Program-made: the position numbers and the translations under genes
Notes under the pieces: generated by a model
The model's input: only the letters and a program-made list of their open reading frames with translations
What the model was told of the DNA's origin: nothing
Databases searched by the model: none
Shown: piece after piece, positions 23,354 through 29,805 of the stretch
How the letters are laid out: every line of letters begins with the position of its first letter
How positions within the stretch are numbered: position 1 is the stretch's first letter
Source: UBA2206 sp049303905
GTDB taxonomy: Bacteria; Patescibacteriota; Minisyncoccia; Moranbacterales; UBA2206
NCBI GenBank assembly: GCA_049303905.1
Contig: JBAQNP010000018.1
Coordinates: forward strand, 1 to 46,718
Length of the DNA: 46,718 nt
Direction: 5' to 3'

Positions 23354-24292
23354 TCAAATATTGGGAATCATCTTTTCCGAATAAAGCTTAGCTATTTTAT
23401 TTGCTAACTTATACCCATCCCCATGCGAAAGCAACCCTAAATATGATACAACCGATTCTGCTTTATTATTTTTTCTTAATTTCTTCATCATCCTTCTTTT
23501 CGTGCTTGTTCGCAAAATTCTATGTTTTGGAAAATTAACCCAACCAAGGAAATCTACTCCTGATGTCAATGTTTTTATGCTAACTTTGCTCGGATGAAGC
23601 GAAAGTTTCAGCTTGGTTTCCAAAAATTCAGAAATTTTAGGAATAAGATTCTCCAAATAATTTTTGTCTTCGTGAAAAATTGCAAAATCATCAGCATAAC
23701 GGATATAATATTTCGTTTTTAATTCTCTTTTTGCAAATTGATCAAATTCATTCATATAAATATTCACCAAAAGTTGACTGGTGAGATTTCCCAATGGAAG
23801 ACCGACATTGCTTTTGCCTTTAGTATTAAAACTATCGATAACTTGTGAAAACAACCATAAAACATTCTCATCCCCAATATATTTTGACAAAATATTTTTC
23901 AGAATTTCATGATCAATACTAGCAAAAAACTTTTTGATATCACATTTCAAAATCCAACATTGTTTGGTATTATTTTTTGAAACTTTCAGGCTAAAACAAC
24001 GAAAACGATTTACCGCTTTATGCGTTCCTTTCTTGATTCGGCAAGAATAGGAATCAAACATGAATTTACTCTCGAAATATGGGCGTATGATTCTATAAAT
24101 GGCGTGATGAATCAGTCGATCACGAACTTTTGCTTTGTGAATATCTCTCGGCTTTGGATCACTGATTCTGAAAGCTTGATAATTACCATGCTTGTAAATT
24201 TTTACTTTTAATTCTTCGTGGAGTGCTAAAACATTATCCATAAAATTCAAAGAAAATTCTGCCACATCTTTGCGTTTTCTTTTTCCACGCAA
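23354..24292 (-). CDS. Diversity-generating retroelement reverse transcriptase
   Basis: An error-prone reverse transcriptase that copies TR RNA into mutated cDNA. RT motifs are CDIKKFFASIDHEIL, then LPLGNLTSQLLVN (the DGR-type motif, where group II introns have a different loop), YIRYADDFAIF (catalytic YADD), and VDFLGWVNF. Length from ATG 24292 is 312 residues. In DGR enzymes a segment like FENLLxAWxEFxxGKR precedes this point; here FFENLLISWQEFLRGK is present in frame upstream to about 24358 with no ATG. The true start is therefore probably a non-ATG codon (ATT 24346) or lies beyond the (CT)13 tract. TR and VR follow at 24834 and 25314. Confidence 0.95.
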   Translation of the reverse strand: MRGKRKRKDVAEFSLNFMDNVLALHEELKVKIYKHGNYQAFRISDPKPRDIHKAKVRDRLIHHAIYRIIRPYFESKFMFDSYSCRIKKGTHKAVNRFRCFSLKVSKNNTKQCWILKCDIKKFFASIDHEILKNILSKYIGDENVLWLFSQVIDSFNTKGKSNVGLPLGNLTSQLLVNIYMNEFDQFAKRELKTKYYIRYADDFAIFHEDKNYLENLIPKISEFLETKLKLSLHPSKVSIKTLTSGVDFLGWVNFPKHRILRTSTKRRMMKKLRKNNKAESVVSYLGLLSHGDGYKLANKIAKLYSEKMIPNI

Positions 24293-24358
24293 AAATTCTT
24301 GCCAAGAAATTAGCAGATTTTCAAAAAAGATGATATTATCATAAATATGGAAAAGCTT

Positions 24359-24389
<31 letters not shown>

Positions 24390-24405
24390 GAGTAATGCCT
24401 CGATT

Positions 24406-24765
24406 TTGCAAAGAATCAAAGAGGGATATTTGATTTGGATTGATATTGTTCCTCATATTCAGAAAAATGCGCGTTACACAATCGGCGCGCGAATTGAAAA
24501 TAAACTACTTGATTTGTTAGAACTTGGCTATATTGCTTATTTTTCCAAAAAAGAAGAAAAAATTGAGAAAATTTCCGAGTGTATTTTTCTTTTGGACAAA
24601 CTTAAGTTTATCATTTCTGTAGCGTGGGACGCAAAACTTATTTCTCATAAACAATACGAAGAAGTTGCACTTAAACTTGAAGAAGTCGGCAGAATGCTGT
24701 GGGGTTGGAAAAATAAATTGGAAAATCCACCTAAAAAAGATTATTCGCATGTGCCACATTCGTAG
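24406..24765 (+). CDS. avd: DGR accessory variability determinant (Avd) protein
   Basis: A four-helix-bundle partner that binds the DGR RT and TR RNA. The frame reads RIKEGYLIWIDIVPHI, RYTIGARIENKLLDLLELGY, LLDKLKFIISVAWDAKLI and EEVGRMLWGWKNKLENP, the bAvd/S23-like pattern. Within the present frame only TTG 24406 can start it, giving 119 residues. ATG 24347 with MEKLST and a Leu-Ser repeat from the CT tract would supply a normal N-terminus if one CT unit were lost. The gene is on the plus strand, opposite to RT, TR and target. The last residues (SHVPHS) come from a palindromic repeat. Confidence 0.85.
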   Translation: MQRIKEGYLIWIDIVPHIQKNARYTIGARIENKLLDLLELGYIAYFSKKEEKIEKISECIFLLDKLKFIISVAWDAKLISHKQYEEVALKLEEVGRMLWGWKNKLENPPKKDYSHVPHS

Positions 24766-24791
24766 TGTGGCTTCGCCGAAGGCGAATAACT
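24739..24791. repeat. Palindromic repeat at the avd 3' end
   Basis: TATTCGCATGTGCCACATTC and GTAGTGTGGCTTCGCCGAAGG belong to the same GCCACA/TGTGGC family as 5643-5702, in inverted orientation. It supplies the last avd codons and lies between avd and TR. Confidence 0.65.
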
Positions 24792-24833
24792 AAAGAAAAA
24801 CCGCACTTTTGAATAATGCGGAAAAGAAAATAC

Positions 24834-24968
24834 TTTCGGAGGCGAAAGACAATCTCATTGTCAGCATTCCACTTGTTGTCAGGCTTCGCCCAATTGTCAT
24901 TCAGCCACGACTTGCCGTCATCGTTGCGGTTCACATTGAACACGTTCGGATTGCCATCAGAGTCGGTT
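24834..24968 (-). other. DGR template repeat (TR)
   Basis: On the minus strand this 135-bp repeat matches the VR at 25314-25448 without gaps (offset 480). All 19 differences fall at TR adenines (plus-strand T at 24836, 24853, 24858, 24859, 24868, 24874, 24876, 24879, 24894, 24895, 24900, 24901, 24912, 24921, 24924, 24925, 24945, 24946, 24952). Its translation is rich in Asn codons (NRNDDGKSWLNDNW), as expected of a template with AAY codons that mutagenesis can reach. It would be transcribed as non-coding TR RNA towards RT. Confidence 0.97.
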
Positions 24969-25300
24969 TATGCGTCGCACCATCTATTCCACTGCCTGCT
25001 CAATTGCCAATCGGCCAAGGAGCAGTGCTGTATATTATTTGGGATCTAAAATACGCCAGCGCGACACACCAAATTTTTTCTTTTTAGAAAACTTAACGCA
25101 AATCCTCCGCGGAAAGTCTTGACCGTCCGTGCTCTCAATTTACGCTTGCGAGAAAGGTCTCGAAAAGCCTTAACCGTTCAATGTAACCAATCCAAATAAA
25201 GTATAGCACAGAAAATTGAATTGACCGCCTTCGGCGGAAAAAAAGTAACAAAAATTCAAAGTTTCAATCCGCCAACCAGCGAATCAAAAATTCAAAGAGT
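24969..25300 (-). other. TR-RNA leader region between VR and TR
   Basis: No protein gene is seen in these 332 bases. On the minus strand they lead into TR and probably encode the 5' part of the TR transcript. A TGCTATACT extended -10 box (25200-25205 plus TG) is a candidate TR promoter. Plus-strand CCGCCTTCGGCGG at 25225-25237 is a small palindrome. Confidence 0.5.
25198..25210 (-). promoter_or_regulatory. Candidate extended -10 promoter for TR RNA
   Basis: On the minus strand CTGTGCTATACTTTA carries TGn-TATACT about 230 bases upstream of TR. No good -35 box is seen at the proper spacing (CGGTCA at 17 bases), as is common for extended -10 promoters. Confidence 0.35.
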
Positions 25301-25882
25301 CTAAGTTTCAAATTTGCGGAGGCGAAAGACAACCTCACCGTCAGCATCCCACTCGCTGCCAGGCTTCGCCCAACCGTCACGCAGCCACGACCTGCCGTCA
25401 CCGGAGCGGTTCACATTGAACACGAGCGGATCGCCATCAGAGTCGGTTATTTGTTTCATCGCAATCAGAAGATATTCTCCCCTTGGTTGAACCTTGTCAA
25501 AAATTTTCTCATAATCCAATCTGATTGTTGGTCCGGTTTCTGGTGGACATAATTTCAAGCCTAGTTTTTCGGCTTTTTCATAAATTTCTTTGACAGTTGC
25601 TCCATTTGGAAAACCAAGATCTCTCACTCTCATTTTAACAAACTGCATTTGTTCCTTTTTTTCTTGCACAAAGAACTCCGATTTTTTCAACATACTCTCC
25701 GCATAATTAGAAATGTATATTTTTTCATCGCCTTGTGTATTTTTTCTTTTTTCTAATTCACTTTCAATTCCTTCTTTTGTTCTTTCGCCTAGTCCCATTT
25801 CAAATTTTTCTATTTTTCTTTCGGGAAATTTAGAATAAATATGTTCGATGTCATATTTTTGAATTATTAACCAGCCGAGCAT
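25301..25882 (-). CDS. DGR target protein, C-terminal part carrying the variable repeat
   Basis: The present ORF starts at ATG 25882, preceded by GGAG at a five-base spacing; both lie in the IS630 end. Its first codons (MLGWL) are IS sequence. The original gene begins at 27223 and was split by the IS. The C-terminus is a C-type-lectin-like variable fold: GEYLLIAMKQITDSDG, FNVNRSGDGRSWLRDGW and EVVFRLRKFET. Thirteen residues in the last 44 differ from the TR translation. A shorter in-frame peptide of 193 residues could still be made. Its ligand is unknown. Confidence 0.88.
   Translation of the reverse strand: MLGWLIIQKYDIEHIYSKFPERKIEKFEMGLGERTKEGIESELEKRKNTQGDEKIYISNYAESMLKKSEFFVQEKKEQMQFVKMRVRDLGFPNGATVKEIYEKAEKLGLKLCPPETGPTIRLDYEKIFDKVQPRGEYLLIAMKQITDSDGDPLVFNVNRSGDGRSWLRDGWAKPGSEWDADGEVVFRLRKFET
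25314..25448 (-). other. DGR variable repeat (VR)
   Basis: Lies at the 3' end of the target gene, ending 13 bases before the first base of its stop codon. Against TR it shows 13 A-to-G, 4 A-to-C and 2 A-to-T changes (sense strand) and none at C, G or T. They recode Asn, Asp, Lys and Ile positions, for example N to S, R, G, D and L. Confidence 0.97.
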
Positions 25883-25905
25883 TATCGCTCCATTTATGAT
25901 ATAAT

Positions 25906-25939
25906 TACGGCATAACAAAATAAACACAAAAATGCCGTA
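25906..25939 (+). promoter_or_regulatory. Hairpin before the IS630 transposase start
   Basis: TACGGCAT (25906-25913) and ATGCCGTA (25932-25939) are perfect inverted repeats whose second arm includes the transposase ATG. A TATAAT box is just upstream (25900-25905). The hairpin could hide the start codon in read-through transcripts. Confidence 0.5.
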
Positions 25940-26980
25940 TGCAAACAAAAACAAATTTTCAAGTGCTTCCCATGGAAGTGCGCGCCGACAGAAGAAGGCT
26001 AGCCTTTAAAAAATTGAATGAGGGCTGGGACAAAAATGAAGTGGCTGATCTAGTGGAAGTACATTACAAAACCGTAGAAACATGGCTTCGAAACAGAAAT
26101 TTTCTTGAAAATAACGATTTTCAAGAACATAAAAGAGGCAGAGAAAAAGAAGAGCAAAAAATTCTCACTCATGATGAACAAGAAGATACTCTAAATGCCA
26201 TAAAGAATTCTTTACCCGACAAAGAAGGTGTTGAATATTTTCTATGGTCAAGAAAAGCTGTGAGGGAATATATCCAAAAGAAACACGCCAAAACTCTAGC
26301 CCCTCAAACAATCAGCGATTACATTAAAAGATGGGGGCTTTCTTCGCAAAGACCAAAAAAACAAGCCTCGGAACAAGACGCTAAAAAAATACAAGATTGG
26401 TTGGAAGAAGAATATCCCAAGATTCAAAAGCAAGCTAAAAAAGAAGGGGCTGAGATTCATTGGGCGGATGAAACAAATATCAATCTCAACAGTAATTACC
26501 AAAAGACATATGCTCCAAAAGGTAATACGCCAACTGCCAAGATACCCGCTAAAAAACAATCGTTCTCTTTGGTTTCCTCAGTGACTAATCAAGGGAAAAT
26601 GCGTTATATGGTGTATAGGGGTGGCATGAACATAGCACTTTTTCTGAAATTTTTAAAAAGACTCTCGCAAGATACTGATAAAAAGATTTTACTCATACTG
26701 GATAATTTAAAAGTGCATCACGGCAAGAAAGTGCAAAATTGGGCGAAGGAAAATGAAGACAAAATTACTCTTTTTTTCCCTGCCCCCGTATTTTCCTCAA
26801 GGAAATCCTGATGAATTTTTAAATAATGACATTACTCAAAATATCCATCGTAAACATTTTCCTAAAAATGAAACTGAGTTAAAAAGAAATATTCATGCGT
26901 TTATGAAATCGATTCAAAGAAGACCTCAAAAGATACAAGCCTACTTCAAAGCACAAAGTGTTAGATATGCTTTGGAGTAG
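25939..26980 (+). pseudogene. IS630-family transposase, frameshifted
   Basis: A DDE transposase. The N-terminal HTH is LNEGWDKNEVADLVEVHYKT. The first catalytic Asp is in HWADETNINL and the second in LILDNLKVHHGKK. After LFF the 0 frame runs into FPAPVFSS and stops at 26811. The expected LPPYFPQGNPDEFLNND with the catalytic Glu continues one base further on (frame of 26753-26980). One base too many in the TTTTTTTCCC run at 26771-26780 explains it. As read, the first ORF lacks the Glu, so the IS is probably immobile unless +1 frameshifting occurs. Confidence 0.9.
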
Positions 26981-26998
26981 AATTGCTCGGCTGGTTAA

Positions 26999-27223
26999 TA
27001 AGTAGCCATTATTTTGTTGTGTTATCCTTTGATCAATTAGATCATGAAAATTTTGCAAGTCTTTAAGGCTAAGTTCAAAATTACCCTTGATTCTTTTAGT
27101 GATTGTTTGTGGCGTGCCAAGTAAACCAGTTATGAATTGTTTAAGTTGTTCCCCATTGAATGGAAGAGCCAGATATCCCTTCTGGCTATCTGTTATTTTA
27201 GCTGGATGAGTTATATTGCTCAT
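26999..27223 (-). pseudogene. DGR target protein, N-terminal part cut off by IS630
   Basis: Reads MSNITHPAKITDSQKGY..., then FELSLKDLQNFHDLIDQRI and QQNNGYL, where the TA target site lies in the Leu codon. Joining this to the left flank gives GYLIQKYDIEHIY and continues to the VR, restoring a 262-residue protein. Beyond the junction the present frame runs into IS sequence and eventually stops at 26879. The Leu/Asp-rich helix resembles N-terminal domains of other uncharacterised proteins; I do not recognise a function. Confidence 0.85.
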
Positions 27224-27234
27224 AATAAATAAAA

Positions 27235-27399
27235 TTATGTATTAACATGGAGTAAATTAGTGTTAGATTCTTTTATAATATTCATCAAAAATAATATTAA
27301 AATATTTTTAAGCTTTGTATTCTTTCTAAATTTAAAATATTTTAATGCTTCAACGATAACATTTTTGATGTATCTTAGCAATTTTTTAGTGTTTTCCAT
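27235..27399 (-). CDS. Possible 54-residue basic peptide upstream of the DGR target
   Basis: The frame reads MENTKKLLRYIKNVIVEALK and continues with hydrophobic and basic residues (ILILFLMNII), ending 12 bases before the target start. It has no clear ribosome-binding site and is AT-rich, so it may be chance. If real it would be co-transcribed with the DGR target. I do not recognise it. Confidence 0.25.
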   Translation of the reverse strand: MENTKKLLRYIKNVIVEALKYFKFRKNTKLKNILILFLMNIIKESNTNLLHVNT

Positions 27400-27437
27400 T
27401 TACTGTCAATAGTAAACTATAAAATGGTACTAACTTC

Positions 27438-29435
27438 TTATTTTCGGCTTATCCCAGCAACAAAACCGGCGGTTAGCCAAAACAAGAGACTTCCTTGTTG
27501 GATATCCCAGAGATAATGATCAAAAAGCATAATAAAGATAAAACCTAGCAATATTCCCCCGAAATATCTCGAGATTATTATACTTGACAAATATATATTA
27601 TCGTTGTGTAATATGTAGTCATTATTATTTACCTCATTTTGGCTCCCCGCTACCTCACCCCCAGCCCCTCTCCTTATAAAGGAGAGGGGGGTAAGTTCCT
27701 TCTCCTTAATAAGGAGAAGGTTAGAATGAGGTGTGCTTTGTTCCACCCGCCCAAAAATGTTCCACGTGGAACATTTTTCTGGCGGGCAGGCGTGGAGCAA
27801 TTTCCACAACCACCAAATAAACAATCCCAATCCAATCAAACCTAGTTCACTGAATATTAGCAGAAAAACATTATGAACAGGCTGATATTGCCAGAATTCT
27901 AATTTTTGCGGAAAATATTTTTGCATAGATAGGACTGATTGTCCGGCGCCAAGTCCAAAGACCGGATCACTCTCGAATGTTCCACGTGGAACATTTAAAT
28001 AAAAAAGGCGTTCATTGAGGGAATTTAGAAATAAAGAATTTATATTGGGTTTGATTATGATGAAAATTGAAGTTAAAATAATGGATACTGATAATATTAT
28101 TAACTTTAAATGTCGAATTGTTCCACGTGGAACAATTTGTTCCCTCTCCTTTACAAGGAGATGGTTAGGGTGAAGTGTGTTTTGTTCCACGTGGAACATC
28201 ATGAGCCACCATCTCCTTAATAAGGAGAGGGTTTGGGTGAGGTGCATTTGAGAATTGTTCCACCTGCCTCGCCGGCAGGCAGGCGTAGAACAATCATATA
28301 CCTCATCCCCAGCCCTTCTCCTTAATAAGGAGAAGGGAGTAAAAATATAAACCAACGCAATCAATAACCCAATTATGGCAGATTTAGAAAAGGTTAAAAT
28401 TAAGGCTAAAATTTTAATGGCTAAAACAAGCCTAAAAATCCAACGATAATACACCTCATCCCCAGCCCTTCTCCTTATAAAGAAGAAGGGAGTTTCGATT
28501 GTTCCACCTGCCTCGCCGGCAGGCGGGCGTGGAACATTTTGAGCCACCCTCTCCTTAATAAGGAGAGGGTTTGGGTGATGTGCATTTGAGAATTGTTCCA
28601 CATGGAACAATTTACTATACAATAGATTAATAATAATTGAAAAAAGCAGAAAACCTCCTAAAATATTAGGATGTGGCATAAGGCCATAGGCGCGGATGTA
28701 TTTTTCGCCATTTAGGATTACTTTAGCGACTCCGAGGATATCTGGTGAAATAAGGCTTTCTCGAAGCCAAAATAGGCCGATAGATTTTTGTAGGAAAAAT
28801 TGAATAATACCGACTATAGCTTGAAATAAGCCGGAAAGTATTATAATGTTAAAAAATAACCAAGCCGTCTTACTCCCCTCTACCTCACCCCCAATCCTTC
28901 TCCTTATAAGGGAGAAGGGAGTTTTGATTGTTCCACGTGGAACATTTTGTACTCTCTCCTTTATAAGGAGAGGGTTAGGGTGAGGTGTATTTTGTTCCAC
29001 GTGGAACAATTGTGGAACAATTCTGAAAATAATATAAATATATAGCAAATAAAATTCTAAAAGCTTAATTGATCGAAAGATGGCTATTGACACATTTTGT
29101 GACCATAAGATTGATAGAAAAGAAAGAAAAACTAAAAATAGAGGTAAAAGTATGTATAAATTGTGCAAAACACGAGTTATCCACAGCCTAAACCTTGACA
29201 ATAGTGATGAATTGTTGCGTAATATGGATATAGGCCAAAAAATAAAAGCTATAATTAGAAAGATATCAGATGGGTAGATGTATGTCGCAGAGTATTCATT
29301 AAAAATTCCTTGGATAGGGAAATATAGCAATACTTTTCTGATACCGAGAGTAAAAGTCAATAAAAACCCAAAAAAGAACCAAATGTCTGGTTGGTTTTTG
29401 AAATTGTTCCAAAAATTAACGAAAAATCCCTTCAT
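27438..29435 (-). CDS. O-antigen ligase-like polytopic membrane protein, invaded by repeats
   Basis: Many membrane helices (for example WFFFGFLLTFTLGIRKVLL, YILLPLFLVFLSFLSILW) and the large PVHNVFLLIFSELGLIGLGLF segment near the end resemble the Wzy_C/WaaL O-antigen ligase-polymerase family. That fits a role in joining or polymerising surface glycans. The frame stays open over 665 codons although it holds parS-like palindromes (peptides VPRGT, FHVEQ) and CTCCTTAATAAGGAG hairpins (LLIKE, IRR peptides). Without them it would be nearer the usual 400-500 residues. I chose ATG 29435; the nine upstream codons reach towards a repeat. Confidence 0.7.
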   Translation of the reverse strand: MKGFFVNFWNNFKNQPDIWFFFGFLLTFTLGIRKVLLYFPIQGIFNEYSATYIYPSDIFLIIAFIFWPISILRNNSSLLSRFRLWITRVLHNLYILLPLFLVFLSFLSILWSQNVSIAIFRSIKLLEFYLLYIYIIFRIVPQLFHVEQNTPHPNPLLIKERVQNVPRGTIKTPFSLIRRRIGGEVEGSKTAWLFFNIIILSGLFQAIVGIIQFFLQKSIGLFWLRESLISPDILGVAKVILNGEKYIRAYGLMPHPNILGGFLLFSIIINLLYSKLFHVEQFSNAHHPNPLLIKERVAQNVPRPPAGEAGGTIETPFFFIRRRAGDEVYYRWIFRLVLAIKILALILTFSKSAIIGLLIALVYIFTPFSLLRRRAGDEVYDCSTPACRRGRWNNSQMHLTQTLSLLRRWWLMMFHVEQNTLHPNHLLVKEREQIVPRGTIRHLKLIILSVSIILTSIFIIIKPNINSLFLNSLNERLFYLNVPRGTFESDPVFGLGAGQSVLSMQKYFPQKLEFWQYQPVHNVFLLIFSELGLIGLGLFIWWLWKLLHACPPEKCSTWNIFGRVEQSTPHSNLLLIKEKELTPLSFIRRGAGGEVAGSQNEVNNNDYILHNDNIYLSSIIISRYFGGILLGFIFIMLFDHYLWDIQQGSLLFWLTAGFVAGISRK
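27654..28985. repeat. CCTTAATAAGGAG-type hairpin repeats, about nine copies
   Basis: Units such as CCCAGCCCTTCTCCTT with AATAAGGAGAAGGGAGT or GAGAGGGTTTGGGTGAGGTG occur near 27654, 27698, 28138, 28206, 28301, 28448, 28545, 28876 and 28949. Each is a perfect or near-perfect hairpin, and they alternate with the parS-like palindromes inside the O-antigen-ligase-like gene. Confidence 0.85.
27758..29008. promoter_or_regulatory. Array of parS-like 16-bp palindromes
   Basis: Six exact copies of TGTTCCACGTGGAACA lie at 27758-27773, 27978-27993, 28119-28134, 28183-28198, 28929-28944 and 28993-29008, plus one with a single change at 28594-28609. The sequence fits the bacterial parS consensus TGTTNCACGTGNAACA bound by ParB. 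Three further copies are split at the centre by other palindromes (near 27741, 28256 and 28500). All are inside one coding sequence. No parA or parB gene is in the window. Confidence 0.8.
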
Positions 29436-29457
29436 ATAACTCAAATCATAAAGTATT

Positions 29458-29526
29458 GTCATCCTGAACTTGTTTTAGGATCTACAAAAATATAGCAGAT
29501 AGATGCTGAAATAAATTCAGCATGAC
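29458..29526. repeat. Palindromic repeat of the GTCATCCTGAAC family
   Basis: GTCATCCTGAACTTGTTTTA begins one arm and TGAAATAAATTCAGCATGAC ends the other, around a short loop. It is the same family as the copies in miaA (6641-6699) and at 4272-4361, and lies just upstream of the O-antigen-ligase-like gene. Confidence 0.7.
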
Positions 29527-29633
29527 AAAGATTTTTTAGCGATTCCTATTTGATTATAACCTAAATTCGAAAAAAAACCATTGACCCAACGGGATAAATC
29601 TAATATGATTAGTTTGTTGTGATAATATAATTT

Positions 29634-29707
29634 GGGCCTGTAGCTCAGTTGGTTAGAGTACTTCGATGGCATCGAAGGGGTCAGGAGTTCGACTCTCCTC
29701 AGGTCCA
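29634..29707 (+). tRNA. tRNA-Ala (GGC)
   Basis: GGGCCTGTAGCTCAGTTGG opens the molecule. The anticodon stem CTTCG/CGAAG holds ATGGCAT (GGC). AGTTCGACTCT is the T arm and the acceptor pairs GGGCCTG with CAGGTCC, then A. CCA is not encoded. Confidence 0.92.
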
Positions 29708-29721
29708 CGAAATAATAAACT

Positions 29722-29793
29722 GTCCCCATAGTTCAACGGATAGAATAAGAGACTCCTAAGCTCTAGATCCAAGTTCGATTCTTGGTGGGGACA
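29722..29793 (+). tRNA. tRNA-Arg (CCU)
   Basis: GTCCCCA pairs with TGGGGAC. The anticodon loop CTCCTAA (CCU) is closed by a four-pair AGAG/CTCT stem with an A-G mismatch next to the loop. AAGTTCGATTCTT is the T arm. The cca gene starts 13 bases further on. Confidence 0.88.
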
Positions 29794-29805
29794 CAAATTA
29801 AAAAA

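Larger units (their letters stand above)
25867..26998 (+). mobile_element. IS630-family insertion sequence inside the DGR target gene
   Basis: Terminal inverted repeats TTAACCAGCCGAGCA (25867-25881) and its inverse (26984-26998) bound an 1132-bp element. A TA duplication flanks it (25865-25866 and 26999-27000), the target signature of IS630/Tc1-mariner elements. It carries one transposase gene with a frameshift. Deleting the IS plus one TA (1134 bp, a multiple of three) rejoins the target gene in frame. Confidence 0.93.

Noticed and set aside
23354..24292. Group II intron or retron reverse transcriptase
   Set aside because: The LPLGNLTSQ motif, the absence of maturase and endonuclease domains, and the TR/VR pair point to a DGR.
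24731..24943. Asn-rich 70-residue ORF over the TR
   Set aside because: It is the template repeat, which is non-coding and only mirrors the VR frame.
25225..25237. Terminator of the DGR target gene
   Set aside because: On the minus strand the T run precedes the hairpin instead of following it, so it is not a normal terminator for that gene.
26771..26780. Programmed -1 frameshift in the transposase
   Set aside because: The expected frame is reached by skipping one base (+1) or slipping back two, not by a -1 slip, so a simple one-base insertion is more likely.
27654..28985. CRISPR array
   Set aside because: The repeats are palindromic, of several kinds, unevenly spaced, and lie within an open reading frame; there are no uniform spacers and no cas genes.
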